Notes under the pieces: model-generated
The model's input: only the letters and a program-made list of their open reading frames with translations
Database searches by the model: none
What the model was told of the DNA's origin: nothing
Assembly: GCA_002398845.1 (NCBI GenBank)
Contig: DHBY01000022.1
Location: forward strand, 1 to 42,325
Reading direction: 5' to 3'
Source: Firmicutes bacterium UBA4916
GTDB taxonomy: Bacteria > Bacillota > Clostridia > Tissierellales > Tepidimicrobiaceae
Length of the DNA: 42,325 nucleotides
In this document: positions 23,508 to 32,082 of the stretch, piece by piece
Position numbering within the stretch: position 1 is the first letter of the stretch
Layout of the letters: each line of letters begins with the position of its first letter
Made by a program: the position numbers and the translations under genes

Positions 23508-25673
23508 ATGATTGAAAATTTACTGTTGAAGATAGAGCAGTATAATCCACATGCTGATATGAAACAAATTATAAAAGCTTATAATTTTGCAGAATCTGCC
23601 CATGAAGGTCAATTTAGAAATTCAGGGGAGAGATACTTTGTGCATCCATATAATGTGGCTATGATACTCGCAGAATTAAATATGGATGCTACAACTATTA
23701 TTGCGGGGCTACTTCATGATGTATTAGAAGATACCGATGTTACCTATGATACTTTGGTAGTGGAATTTGGTGAAGATGTTGCAAACTTAGTAGAAGGAGT
23801 AACAAAGTTAAAAAAATTACAGTATAAAACTAAGCAGGAAAATCAAGCTGAAAATTTAAGAAAAATGGTTATGGCCATGGCTAAGGATATTAGAGTAATA
23901 ATCATTAAGTTAGCCGACCGACTTCACAATATGAGGACTTTAGAATATATGAGTGAAGAAAAAAAGAAAGAAAAAGCTTTGGAAACCTTAGAAATATATG
24001 CTCCATTAGCACATAGACTAGGAATGTCTAAAATCAAATGGGAGCTAGAAGATTTATCCCTAAGACATTTAAATCCTGAGGGATACTATGATTTAGTAGA
24101 TAAAGTATCTAAGAGAAGAAAAGAGCGAGAAGCTTATATCCAAAAGATAATAGATGAATTAGACGAAAAGTTAGGGGAAATGAATATTTCAAGGGATATA
24201 AGTGGTAGACCAAAAAGCTTTTATAGTATATACAAAAAGATGGTATATCAGAATAAATCTTTTGAGCAAATATTTGATTTAACTGCCATAAGGGTCATTG
24301 TGGATACTATAAAAGATTGTTATGGAGTTCTAGGCATAGTTCATACCATGTGGAAACCAATTCCAGGTAGGTTTAAAGATTATATAGCTATGCCTAAACC
24401 CAATATGTATCAGTCTCTCCACACTACAGTCATTGGGCCAGAAGGAGAGATATTCGAAGTACAAATAAGAACTTGGGATATGCACAGAACGGCAGAATAT
24501 GGGATTGCAGCCCATTGGAAATATAAAGAAGGTATTGTTAAAACAGATAATTTTGATGAAAAACTTACTTGGTTAAGGCAGTTATTAGAATGGCAAAAAG
24601 ATTTAAAGGATCCAAAAGAGTTTATGGAAACTTTAAAAATAGATTTTTTTACTGATGAAGTTTTTGTTTTTACGCCTAAAGGGGATGTTATCAATTTGCC
24701 AAATGGGTCTACTCCTATAGATTTTGCTTATAAAGTTCATACGGCTGTGGGAAACAATTGTGTCGGAGCAAAAGTTGATGGGAGAATAGTACCTTTAGAT
24801 TATAAACTCAAAAATGGTAATATCGTAGAGGTATTAACAGCAGCTAGCGGCAGCGGCCCTAGCAGGGATTGGCTTAAAATAGTAAAAAGCAGCCAAGCTA
24901 AAAATAAAATCCGACAATGGTTCAAAAGAGAAGAAAGAGACTTAAATATTAATAAAGGTAAAGAAATGCTAGAAAAAGAGATTAAAAGGCAAGGCTATAA
25001 ATTGACAGAGGTTTTAAAAGAAGATTGGCTAAAAAACATTGCAAATAAATTGAGTTTAAGTAGTTCTGATGATTTATATGCGAGCCTAGGATATGGAAGC
25101 GTAACTTTATCTCAAGTTGTACCCCGATTAAAAGAATTTCATAAAGAGCACTATCAAATTAGAGATGAAAAAGCTTTTGTTGAAACAAAACTAAAAGAAC
25201 AAAATACAACTAAAAAAGAAAAAAAATTTACGCAAGGTATTAATGTAACAGGTGTAGACAATATTAAGGTTAGATTTTCTAAGTGTTGTAATCCGGTACC
25301 TGGGGATGAAATAGTCGGTTATATTACAAGAGGCAGGGGAGTATCTATACATCGAAAGGACTGTCCTAATGTTGCTGATCTAGATGGACAAGAAAGGTTT
25401 ATAGATGTGGAATGGGCCACTAGTGATAAGGCCGAATACCCAGCCGAAATACAGATAAAGGCAACAGATAGGCCAGGGCTATTAACCGAGATTACTCAGA
25501 GGATTACCGATTCTAATCTAAGCCTTTTATCCTTAAATGCTAGGACAAATAAGGAAACGCTAGTTATAATCAATATGACTTTGGAAATAAAAAATGTAGA
25601 ACAATTGCGAGAATTGATGAAAAAAATCAGAAGATTAAAGGGAGTTATCGATGTATATAGAGTAACCAGTTAA
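23508..25673 (+). CDS. Bifunctional (p)ppGpp synthetase/hydrolase Rel
   Basis: This 721-aa Rel protein makes and degrades the alarmone (p)ppGpp. The HD hydrolase domain is intact (FVHPYNVAMIL, then LLHDVLEDT near 64-72 and ADRLHNMRTL near 137-146), so both activities are expected. The synthetase has RFKDYIAMPKPNMYQSLHTT (about 286-305), of the RxKD type typical of bifunctional enzymes, and EVQIRTWDMHRTAEYG. TGS (FTPKGDVINLPNGSTPIDFA shown in part), a helical domain, a Cys-rich zinc finger (RFSKCCNPVPGDEIVGY) and a C-terminal ACT domain follow. ATG 23508 is 6 bases after AGGTG; GTG 23499 lies within that site. The gene follows recJ after about 200 bases and precedes dtd. Confidence 0.96.
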   Translation: MIENLLLKIEQYNPHADMKQIIKAYNFAESAHEGQFRNSGERYFVHPYNVAMILAELNMDATTIIAGLLHDVLEDTDVTYDTLVVEFGEDVANLVEGVTKLKKLQYKTKQENQAENLRKMVMAMAKDIRVIIIKLADRLHNMRTLEYMSEEKKKEKALETLEIYAPLAHRLGMSKIKWELEDLSLRHLNPEGYYDLVDKVSKRRKEREAYIQKIIDELDEKLGEMNISRDISGRPKSFYSIYKKMVYQNKSFEQIFDLTAIRVIVDTIKDCYGVLGIVHTMWKPIPGRFKDYIAMPKPNMYQSLHTTVIGPEGEIFEVQIRTWDMHRTAEYGIAAHWKYKEGIVKTDNFDEKLTWLRQLLEWQKDLKDPKEFMETLKIDFFTDEVFVFTPKGDVINLPNGSTPIDFAYKVHTAVGNNCVGAKVDGRIVPLDYKLKNGNIVEVLTAASGSGPSRDWLKIVKSSQAKNKIRQWFKREERDLNINKGKEMLEKEIKRQGYKLTEVLKEDWLKNIANKLSLSSSDDLYASLGYGSVTLSQVVPRLKEFHKEHYQIRDEKAFVETKLKEQNTTKKEKKFTQGINVTGVDNIKVRFSKCCNPVPGDEIVGYITRGRGVSIHRKDCPNVADLDGQERFIDVEWATSDKAEYPAEIQIKATDRPGLLTEITQRITDSNLSLLSLNARTNKETLVIINMTLEIKNVEQLRELMKKIRRLKGVIDVYRVTS

Positions 25674-25687
25674 GGAAGGTGTATTAG

Positions 25688-26137
25688 ATGAGAGCTGTAG
25701 TTCAAAGGGTACTTGATGCTGATGTTAAAGTTAATGGAAATATAGTTGGACAAATAAATAAGGGATTATTAGTTTTTCTTGGCGTAGGAGAAGACGATGA
25801 TAATACAGATTTAGAATATATGGTAGATAAAATTTTGGGACTAAGAATATTTGAAGATGATAATGGAAAGATGAATCTATCCCTTATGGATACCCATGGA
25901 GAGATTTTAATTGTATCCCAATTTACCTTATATGGAGATGTTAGAAAAGGTAAAAGACCAAGTTTTTCGACTTCAGCACATCCTAAAATTGCAGAAAATA
26001 TGTATAATGAATTTATTGAAAAATGTAAGGAAAAGGGATTAAAGACTGAGGTAGGGGTTTTTGGAGCCCATATGGAAGTTGGGCTTACAAATGATGGACC
26101 TGTTACTATATTAATTGATAGTAAGAAAACTTTTTAG
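25688..26137 (+). CDS. dtd: D-aminoacyl-tRNA deacylase
   Basis: Dtd removes D-amino acids wrongly attached to tRNA. The 149 aa match the family. The N-terminal MRAVVQRVLDADVKV, SQFTLYGD (about 78-85, carrying the conserved Ser-Gln) and the C-terminal NDGPVTI (about 137-143) with the cross-subunit Gly-Pro active-site motif are all present. AAGGTG lies before ATG 25688. It is tightly packed between rel and a hydrolase gene, the usual Firmicute order. Confidence 0.97.
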   Translation: MRAVVQRVLDADVKVNGNIVGQINKGLLVFLGVGEDDDNTDLEYMVDKILGLRIFEDDNGKMNLSLMDTHGEILIVSQFTLYGDVRKGKRPSFSTSAHPKIAENMYNEFIEKCKEKGLKTEVGVFGAHMEVGLTNDGPVTILIDSKKTF

Positions 26138-26148
26138 GAGGGATTTTA

Positions 26149-26769
26149 TTGAAAGTTGTAAGAATACCTGCAGGAATTTATGCTGCTAACTGTTATCTAG
26201 TTTATTCTGAAGACAGCAAAGAGGGAATAGTAATCGACCCAGGTGGAGATGCAGATGATATTATAGCTCAAATAAAAAAATTGGGTTTAGATATTAAATA
26301 TATACTACTTACCCATGGCCATGGGGATCATATTGCTGGTATCAATGGACTAAAAGATTATATAAATGTACCAGTGGCTATCCATAAAGATGATGAGTAT
26401 TTACTAAAAAATGGAGATGAAAATTTATCAAGTATGATGGCAATGGGAACTGTTGAATCATCAGCAGATATACTGCTTGATGATGGAGATGAAATATCCT
26501 TTGGGGATCTTACTGCAAGGATAATTCATACGCCAGGCCATACCCCAGGCGGTATTAGCATAAAGATTCAAAATATTTTATTTACAGGAGATACCCTATT
26601 TGCTGGTTCTGTTGGAAGAACTGATTTCCCAGGTGGATCTTCTGAAAAGATAATAGATTCAGTTAAAAATAAACTTCTGATTTATCCAGATGATACCATT
26701 GTATATCCAGGACATGGTCCATCATCGACTATTAAAAGAGAAAAAACTTCTAATCCTTTTGCAAAGTAA
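26149..26769 (+). CDS. MBL-fold hydrolase (glyoxalase II-like)
   Basis: This 206-aa cytoplasmic metallo-beta-lactamase fold protein has ligands in HGHGDHIAGI (about 58-67), an HTPGHTPGG segment (about 125-133), FTGDTLF (about 145-151) and a final YPGHGPSS (about 185-192). It matches the glyoxalase II-like YqgX type found beside rel-dtd in Firmicutes. The substrate is not known; hydroxyacylglutathione-like or bacillithiol-type thioesters are guesses. TTG 26149 follows GGAGGG. After its stop comes a hairpin (26781-26821) that covers the next gene's ribosome binding site. Confidence 0.88.
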   Translation: MKVVRIPAGIYAANCYLVYSEDSKEGIVIDPGGDADDIIAQIKKLGLDIKYILLTHGHGDHIAGINGLKDYINVPVAIHKDDEYLLKNGDENLSSMMAMGTVESSADILLDDGDEISFGDLTARIIHTPGHTPGGISIKIQNILFTGDTLFAGSVGRTDFPGGSSEKIIDSVKNKLLIYPDDTIVYPGHGPSSTIKREKTSNPFAK

Positions 26770-26780
26770 AAAAGAATTAA

Positions 26781-26821
26781 AAGCCACCTTTTAGGGAATC
26801 TTATAACATAGGAGGTGGCTT
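26781..26821 (+). promoter_or_regulatory. Hairpin sequestering the ribosome binding site of the 56-aa gene
   Basis: AAGCCACCT (26781-26789) pairs perfectly with AGGTGGCTT (26813-26821) over 9 bp with a 23-base loop. The 3' arm contains most of the Shine-Dalgarno GGAGGTGG, two to three bases before the ATG at 26824. Unlike a terminator there is no T run after it. It may block translation unless opened. Confidence 0.6.
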
Positions 26822-26823
26822 AA

Positions 26824-26994
26824 ATGACTAAAAAGTCGAGGATTATTCATGATGGTGATAAAAGAGATGTGGATCTACATGATGTATATGAGCTAATAGA
26901 AATAGGATTAGATAAAGAAGAAATATCAAATGAACTTGGTATTTCAAAAAAATATATTAAAAAGATGATAGAGGATTTTTACGACGATTATTGA
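26824..26994 (+). CDS. 56-aa helix-turn-helix-like protein
   Basis: This small acidic-basic protein has a clear helix-turn-helix-like segment near 30-50 (DKEEISNELGISKKYIKKMI), preceded by VDLHDVYELIEIGL. It resembles the HTH of sigma-70 region 4 or small repressors, but I do not recognise a named family. It has a strong GGAGGTGG and its stop codon overlaps the ribosome binding site of hemZ (TGAGGAG). The Shine-Dalgarno is partly locked in a 9-bp hairpin that begins just after the upstream gene. Co-transcription with hemZ is likely. DNA binding is inferred from the motif alone. Confidence 0.7.
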   Translation: MTKKSRIIHDGDKRDVDLHDVYELIEIGLDKEEISNELGISKKYIKKMIEDFYDDY

Positions 26995-27005
26995 GGAGAA
27001 TAATT

Positions 27006-28487
27006 ATGATTTATGTCTATTTAGTTGGTCATGATTTCAGATATGAAGTGAATGAATTGATTAAAGCTTTTTTTTTTGGAGAAGATATAGTCTTTATTGA
27101 CAATAAAGATCAATATGATGGGGAAGGCATACTTATTGAAAATAGCCTTGTCTATAATTTTGGACAATTAAATTCAACTACAATGGTGTATAGAAATAAT
27201 AAATTAATTTTTAAATATTCTGTAGAAGATATAGAAGGTATGAAGATTGAAGGAGAGGACATAAAAAGAAAGACAAGAATTGGCATTAAAAAAAGTATAT
27301 ATGAAGCATTAACTAATATTTCAGATATCACAGCACCTTGGGGAGTCTTAACAGGGATTAGACCAGTAAAAATAGTTCATGGTTTATTAGATGAAGGGGT
27401 GGCAGATGAAGAAATACTCAATATAATGACTAATCAATATAAGCTATTTCCAGAGAAAGCTAATCTAATACTAAATATTGCTAAGAAACAAAGAAAATAT
27501 CTATATCCCCTAGATGAAAATAGATTTAGTCTATATGTAGATATTCCTTTTTGTCCTACTAGATGCTTATATTGTTCTTTTCCCACTTGTAGTATTGATA
27601 GGTATATTGATTATGTAGACAGATATATGGATAATCTAATCTATGAAATTGATAGAATTAGTGAATTGATGAAAAACAAGCAAATTTCAACAGTCTATAT
27701 AGGAGGAGGAACTCCTACTTCAATTCCTGTAAAAAACCTTGAAAAAATAATACAAGCCATATACAAAGATTTTGGGAAAAAGAAAATAAAAGAAATAACT
27801 GTGGAAGCAGGCAGACCAGATACTATCAATAGAGAAATGTTGGAGATGTTAAGTAAAAATGAGATAGATAGAATAAGCATCAATCCTCAAACTATGAATG
27901 ATAAGACATTAAAACTTATAGGTAGAAAACATAGTAGTCAAGAAATAGCAAATGCTTATTATCTAGCAAAAGAAATTGGATTTAATGTAATAAATATGGA
28001 TTTAATAATAGGCCTTCCTTCTGAAGGATTAGAAGAAGTTAGAAATACTTTGAAAGAAATAAAAAATTTGAATCCAGAAAATCTTACAGTGCATACATTA
28101 TCCATAAAGAGGGGTTCAAAATTTAAGGAAAAGATGGATGAATACCATTTGGAGAGCCAAAACATTATAGAAAAAATGTTAGATGAAACAAGGTGTTTTG
28201 CACATAATATGGGGCTTAGCCCTTATTATCTATATAGGCAAAAGCAAACCATGGGTAATTTTGAGAATATTGGTTACTCTAAAGAAGGCAAGGAATGTAT
28301 TTATAATATTGCAATGATGGAAGAAAAAGAGACCATAATGGCAGCAGGAGTGGGAGCAGTTTCTAAAATATTTTATCCAAAGGAAAATAGGATAGAAAGA
28401 GTACCCAATGTTAAGAGCCTAGAAGAATACTTAAATAGAACCGAAGAGATGATAGAAAGAAAATTGCTTAGTCTAGAAATTAAATAG
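27006..28487 (+). CDS. hemZ: Coproporphyrinogen III oxidase-like radical SAM protein HemZ
   Basis: This 493-aa HemZ/HemN-like enzyme has the N-terminal HemZ-specific region ending in TAPWGVLTGIRPVKI (about 107-121). The radical SAM core follows with CPTRCLYCSFPT (C-x3-C-x2-C, about 182-193), YIGGGTPTSIP, TVEAGRPDT and RISINPQTMND. The C-terminal HemN-like region has YYLYRQKQTMGNFENIGY (shown in part). The HemN class performs oxygen-independent coproporphyrinogen oxidation; HemZ homologues also occur in organisms without heme synthesis, so the role may differ here. ATG 27006 follows GAGGAG at 26993-26998; an in-frame TTG at 26991 overlaps the upstream gene and is rejected. Confidence 0.9.
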   Translation: MIYVYLVGHDFRYEVNELIKAFFFGEDIVFIDNKDQYDGEGILIENSLVYNFGQLNSTTMVYRNNKLIFKYSVEDIEGMKIEGEDIKRKTRIGIKKSIYEALTNISDITAPWGVLTGIRPVKIVHGLLDEGVADEEILNIMTNQYKLFPEKANLILNIAKKQRKYLYPLDENRFSLYVDIPFCPTRCLYCSFPTCSIDRYIDYVDRYMDNLIYEIDRISELMKNKQISTVYIGGGTPTSIPVKNLEKIIQAIYKDFGKKKIKEITVEAGRPDTINREMLEMLSKNEIDRISINPQTMNDKTLKLIGRKHSSQEIANAYYLAKEIGFNVINMDLIIGLPSEGLEEVRNTLKEIKNLNPENLTVHTLSIKRGSKFKEKMDEYHLESQNIIEKMLDETRCFAHNMGLSPYYLYRQKQTMGNFENIGYSKEGKECIYNIAMMEEKETIMAAGVGAVSKIFYPKENRIERVPNVKSLEEYLNRTEEMIERKLLSLEIK

Positions 28488-28505
28488 CTATAATTTTTAA
28501 CTATC

Positions 28506-28534
28506 TTGACACCACCCTAAATATATCTTATAAT
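28506..28534 (+). promoter_or_regulatory. Sigma-A promoter of the aspS T-box transcript
   Basis: TTGACA (28506-28511) and TATAAT (28529-28534) are perfect hexamers at 17-base spacing, matching the layout of the asnA promoter. Confidence 0.93.
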
Positions 28535-28541
28535 GATTAAA

Positions 28542-28770
28542 ATATAGAAAACTATGAAGAGGAATAGTAATTGAATCCCTTAGCTATAGAGAGTCGGATA
28601 AGGTGGAAACCGATGCTAATATTTAATGAAGACAACTCAGAGTTAACAAACTTGGTTTGTTCGCATATTTTGCGTTATCAGTTTAAGTGAGGTAAGCCTA
28701 ATTAGGGTGGCACCGCGAGAATTAACCTCTCGTCCCTGAAATTCAGAGATGAGGGGTTTTATTATTTTAG
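28542..28770 (+). promoter_or_regulatory. T-box leader (tRNA-Asp sensing) controlling aspS
   Basis: Stem I has the AGAGAG element and a GGTGGAAACC apical motif. The specifier loop 3' strand carries GAC (28631-28633), an Asp codon preceded by GAA and followed by A. The T-box AGGGTGGCACCGCGAG is at 28704-28719; its bulge TGGC complements a G discriminator, as expected of tRNA-Asp. The terminator arms AACCTCTC/GAGGGGTT follow at 28724-28757. Uncharged tRNA-Asp should promote read-through into aspS. Confidence 0.93.
28724..28768 (+). terminator. T-box attenuator terminator upstream of aspS
   Basis: Outer arms AACCTCTC and GAGGGGTT pair with one wobble, with inner pairing CTGAA/TTCAG, followed by a T-rich run. 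The 5' arm starts directly after the T-box sequence. Confidence 0.88.
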
Positions 28771-28783
28771 GGAGGTATAAAAA

Positions 28784-30562
28784 GTGAGAGAAAAAATGGG
28801 AGATTTAAGAAGAACCCATATGTGTGGGAACTTAAGGATTTCAAATGTAGATGAAGAAGTAACTTTAATGGGTTGGGTTCAAAGAGAGAGAAATTTAGGT
28901 TCATTGATATTTGTTGATTTAAGAGATACAACAGGAATTTGTCAAATAGTATTTGACAGCACAGTATCACAAAAGATATTCGAAAAAGCTGAGAAGGTAA
29001 GATCCGAATATGTATTAGCCATTAAAGGTAAGGTAAGGGAAAGAGAATCTAAGAATATGGATATTCCTACGGGAGAAATTGAAATATTAGCAGAAGAGTT
29101 AAAAATTCTAGATGAGGCTGAAACACCACCTATTTATATTAAAGATGATGATAATGTTTCAGAAACTATGAGATTGAAATATAGATATTTAGATTTAAGA
29201 AAACCGTCTATGCAAAACAATTTAAAGATGAGACATAAAACTGCTAAATTAGTTAGGGATTTTTTAGATGAGAACCATTTTGTGGAAATAGAAACCCCAA
29301 TGTTAACAAAACCTACACCAGAAGGGGCAAGAGACTATTTAGTGCCAAGTAGAGTAAATGCAGGTCATTTTTATGCATTACCACAATCACCACAGCTTAT
29401 GAAACAGCTTTTAATGGTATCAGGTATGGATAGATACTATCAAATAGTCAGATGCTTTAGAGACGAAGATTTAAGGGCAAATAGACAACCAGAGTTCACT
29501 CAGATAGATATGGAAATGTCCTTTGTAGATGTTGATGATGTAATAGAGGTAAATGAAAGATTATTATATAGATTATTTAAGGAATTAAAAGGCATAGAAA
29601 TAAAACTACCTATTCAAAGGATGACTTATAAAGAATCTATGGAAAGGTTTGGCGTGGATAAACCTGATTTAAGATTTGGTTTTGAGCTTGTGAACATTTC
29701 TGATATAGTAGAGCATTCAGAGTTTAAAGTATTTAGCGGAACTATTAATAATAATGGATGCGTAAGAGGTATTAATGTAAAAGGCCATGGAAATGAGTTT
29801 ACAAGAAAGGATATTTCTAAATTAGAAGATTATGTAAAGACATTTGGTGCTAAAGGATTAGCATGGATTAAGATAACTGATGATGGAATTACTTCACCTA
29901 TTGCTAAGTTTTTATCTAAAGAAGAATTGGATAATATAATAGATAGGATGAATGGAGAAAAAGGGGATTTACTATTATTTGTAGCGGACAAATCAGTTGT
30001 TGTATTTGATAGTTTAGGAAACCTTAGAAACGAAGTAGCTAGAAAACTTAATATAATTGATAAAGATGATATGAAATTAGTATGGATTGTTGAATTCCCA
30101 TTATTTGAATATGATGAAGAAGAGAAAAGATATGTAGCAAAACACCATCCATTTACTCATCCAATGGAAGAAGATATCGATCTATTGGAAACAGAACCAG
30201 AGAAAGTAAGAGCTAAGGCTTATGATATAGTTATAAATGGAGATGAAATGGGAGGGGGAAGTATTAGGATAAGCGATCCAGATTTGCAACAAAGAATGTT
30301 TAAGGCTCTTGGCTTTTCTAAAGAAGAAGCTTGGAACAAATTTGGATTTTTATTGGAAGCGTTTAAATATGGAACTCCTCCTCATGGTGGTTTAGCTTAT
30401 GGTTTTGATAGATTAATAATGCTTTTAACAAATAGCTCCAATATAAAAGATGTTATCGCTTTTCCAAAGACTCAATCGGCTACTTGCCTATTAACAAATG
30501 CTCCTTCAGAAGTTTCAAAAGAGCAGCTAAAGGAAGTTCATATAGAATTGGATTTAAAATAA
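28784..30562 (+). CDS. aspS: Aspartyl-tRNA synthetase (bacterial type)
   Basis: AspRS charges tRNA-Asp. The 592-aa class II enzyme has the N-terminal OB fold (VTLMGWVQRERNLGSLIFVDLRD shown in part), the catalytic core with FVEIETPMLTKPTPEGARDYLVPSR (shown in part), RCFRDEDLRANRQPEFTQID (shown in part) and the C-terminal motif 3 GLAYGFDRLIML. A bacterial GAD insertion domain (about 290-410) is present, so this is the bacterial rather than archaeal type. GTG 28784 follows GGGAGGT at 28770-28776. Control is by the upstream T-box. The assignment is secure; discriminating between AspRS and AspRS/AsnRS dual specificity is not possible from sequence, though the AsnA gene is present. Confidence 0.97.
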   Translation: MREKMGDLRRTHMCGNLRISNVDEEVTLMGWVQRERNLGSLIFVDLRDTTGICQIVFDSTVSQKIFEKAEKVRSEYVLAIKGKVRERESKNMDIPTGEIEILAEELKILDEAETPPIYIKDDDNVSETMRLKYRYLDLRKPSMQNNLKMRHKTAKLVRDFLDENHFVEIETPMLTKPTPEGARDYLVPSRVNAGHFYALPQSPQLMKQLLMVSGMDRYYQIVRCFRDEDLRANRQPEFTQIDMEMSFVDVDDVIEVNERLLYRLFKELKGIEIKLPIQRMTYKESMERFGVDKPDLRFGFELVNISDIVEHSEFKVFSGTINNNGCVRGINVKGHGNEFTRKDISKLEDYVKTFGAKGLAWIKITDDGITSPIAKFLSKEELDNIIDRMNGEKGDLLLFVADKSVVVFDSLGNLRNEVARKLNIIDKDDMKLVWIVEFPLFEYDEEEKRYVAKHHPFTHPMEEDIDLLETEPEKVRAKAYDIVINGDEMGGGSIRISDPDLQQRMFKALGFSKEEAWNKFGFLLEAFKYGTPPHGGLAYGFDRLIMLLTNSSNIKDVIAFPKTQSATCLLTNAPSEVSKEQLKEVHIELDLK

Positions 30563-30570
30563 GCTTAGAT

Positions 30571-30595
30571 AGGAGTGCTCATCTTGAGTGCTCCT
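30571..30595 (+). terminator. Hairpin after aspS, possible terminator
   Basis: AGGAGTGCTC (30571-30580) pairs with GAGTGCTCCT (30586-30595) over 10 bp with two wobbles and loop ATCTT. The following sequence is only weakly T-rich, so termination may be partial. Confidence 0.5.
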
Positions 30596-30634
30596 TAAGT
30601 ATAATAATTTCGTAGTGAATGAAAGGAGATATGA

Positions 30635-31381
30635 ATGGAGGGACAATTTTCTAGAACTGAACTACTATTAGGAAAGAAAGGTATGGAGAAATTAAAGAAA
30701 TCGAAGGTTGCAGTATTCGGAATTGGTGGGGTTGGCTCCTTTGCTGCAGAAGCTTTGGTTAGATCTGGAATAGGTAACATTGTTCTTATAGATTATGATA
30801 TAATAGATGCGTCTAATTTAAATAGACAAATCCATGCTACTTTAAAAACTATAGGTTTAAAAAAAGTAGAGGCAATGAAGGAAAGATTATTAGAAATAAA
30901 TCCACTTTGTAATGTTACTACAATTAATGAATGTTATACCGATGAAAATAAGGATAGATTGCTAAATTCGGACTATAGTTATATTGTTGATGCTATTGAC
31001 ATGGTATCCTCTAAAATATCTTTAATTGAAAATAGCAAATTATTAAATATACCAATTATCAGCTGCATGGGAGCAGGAAACAAATTAAATCCTACTATGC
31101 TTCAAGTTGGAGATATATATAAAACGGATACTTGCCCTTTAGCAAAGACCTTAAGAAAGGAACTTAGGAAAAGAGGAATAAAAAGTTTAAAAGTAGTGTG
31201 GTCAAAGGAAAAGCCAATTAAGGTTAATTTGGAAAAAGAAGGAGTTAGAAAAGCAGTTCCTGGAAGCGTTTCTTTTGTACCTTCCGTTGCTGGACTAATA
31301 CTTGCTTCTGAAGTTATTAAAGATTTAGTATTTGGAGGTGATCCTTATGGAACAGGTGGGATATGTACGCAAGACTTTTAA
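30635..31381 (+). CDS. tcdA: tRNA threonylcarbamoyladenosine dehydratase (TcdA/YgdL)
   Basis: TcdA uses ATP to cyclise the t6A37 modification of tRNA to ct6A. The 248-aa ThiF/E1-like Rossmann protein has FSRTELLLGKKGMEKL near the N-terminus, the nucleotide-binding GIGGVGSFAAEALVRSGIG (about 30-48), LIDYDIIDASNLNRQI (about 51-66), YIVDAIDMVSSKISLI (about 111-126) and SCMGAGNKLNPT (about 142-153). AAAGGAGAT precedes ATG 30635. The 3' end overlaps the RseC-like gene by 35 bases in another frame, so the two are probably co-transcribed and coupled. Confidence 0.94.
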   Translation: MEGQFSRTELLLGKKGMEKLKKSKVAVFGIGGVGSFAAEALVRSGIGNIVLIDYDIIDASNLNRQIHATLKTIGLKKVEAMKERLLEINPLCNVTTINECYTDENKDRLLNSDYSYIVDAIDMVSSKISLIENSKLLNIPIISCMGAGNKLNPTMLQVGDIYKTDTCPLAKTLRKELRKRGIKSLKVVWSKEKPIKVNLEKEGVRKAVPGSVSFVPSVAGLILASEVIKDLVFGGDPYGTGGICTQDF

Positions 31382-31772
31382 CGGTATGGCTGAAGTAGAA
31401 GTAAGACGTATATCTAGTTGTGGCGGAGGATGCAGCAGCTGTGGAGGTTCTTGCAATGTGCCTAATGTGATAGTATCTATTGAAAACCCAATCAATGCAA
31501 AAGTAGGAGATTATGTAGAGATTAAGGCCAAGTCGGAAAAAGTTATTAAATATGCATTGATCGTCTATATGATCCCCTTTGCGATGTTAATATTAGGAAT
31601 AATGCTTGGCATGAATTTATTTCAATCTATGAATATAGCAAATTATGAAACCTATGGTTTTATGGTTGGATTAATATTTTTAGGAATTTCTTTTTTCATA
31701 GTGAGAAGGATAGATAATTCAATCAAAAAGAAAAATGAAAACGTTATGGAAATGGTAAAAATTTTGGAATAA
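31347..31772 (+). CDS. RseC/SoxR-reducing-system family membrane protein
   Basis: This 141-aa protein has an N-terminal domain with a Cys cluster (CGGGCSSCGGSC at about 24-35), then a beta-rich part (NAKVGDYVEIKA) and two transmembrane helices (about 69-94 and 101-122). It matches the RseC family, whose members accompany SoxR-reducing or Rnf electron-transfer systems in other bacteria. No Rnf or SoxR gene is near here, so its role is unclear; the Cys cluster suggests redox or metal binding. ATG 31347 is used, with GGAGGTGAT at 31335-31343 lying inside tcdA. The CsoR-type regulator follows after 31 bases. Confidence 0.85.
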   Translation: MEQVGYVRKTFNGMAEVEVRRISSCGGGCSSCGGSCNVPNVIVSIENPINAKVGDYVEIKAKSEKVIKYALIVYMIPFAMLILGIMLGMNLFQSMNIANYETYGFMVGLIFLGISFFIVRRIDNSIKKKNENVMEMVKILE

Positions 31773-31803
31773 TAAAATGTAATAGTAAAGGGAGGAAATA
31801 AGG

Positions 31804-32082
31804 TTGACATCAGAAAATAGCAGTAACGAAGCCATAATAAAAAGATTAAGAAGGATAGAAGGTCAAGTGAAAGGTATTCAGAAGATGGTAGAGGAAGGGA
31901 AATACTGTGGAGATATATTAATCCAAATTGCAGCTGTTAGAGCTGCAATGAATTCAGTTGGTGGATTAATACTGGAAAACCATATGAAGGATTGCCTAAA
32001 AAATTATTTAGATGGAGAAACAGGGGATGAAGCACTAGATAACTTGGTAGATACAATGGTTAAATACACTAAACAGAACTAG
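31804..32082 (+). CDS. CsoR/RcnR-type metal-sensitive repressor
   Basis: This 92-aa all-helical DUF156 regulator has a RLRRIEGQVKGIQKMVEEGKY opening (shown in part). The ligand triad is visible: Cys35, His60 and Cys64, the W-X-H-C arrangement of the Cu(I)-binding CsoR subfamily. Such proteins repress metal efflux genes until Cu(I) or another thiophile binds. No copper ATPase or chaperone is next to it, so its target is unknown; self-regulation and regulation of the RseC-like gene are guesses. TTG 31804 follows GGGAGGAAA. It ends 4 bases into the convergent exporter gene. Confidence 0.9.
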   Translation: MTSENSSNEAIIKRLRRIEGQVKGIQKMVEEGKYCGDILIQIAAVRAAMNSVGGLILENHMKDCLKNYLDGETGDEALDNLVDTMVKYTKQN

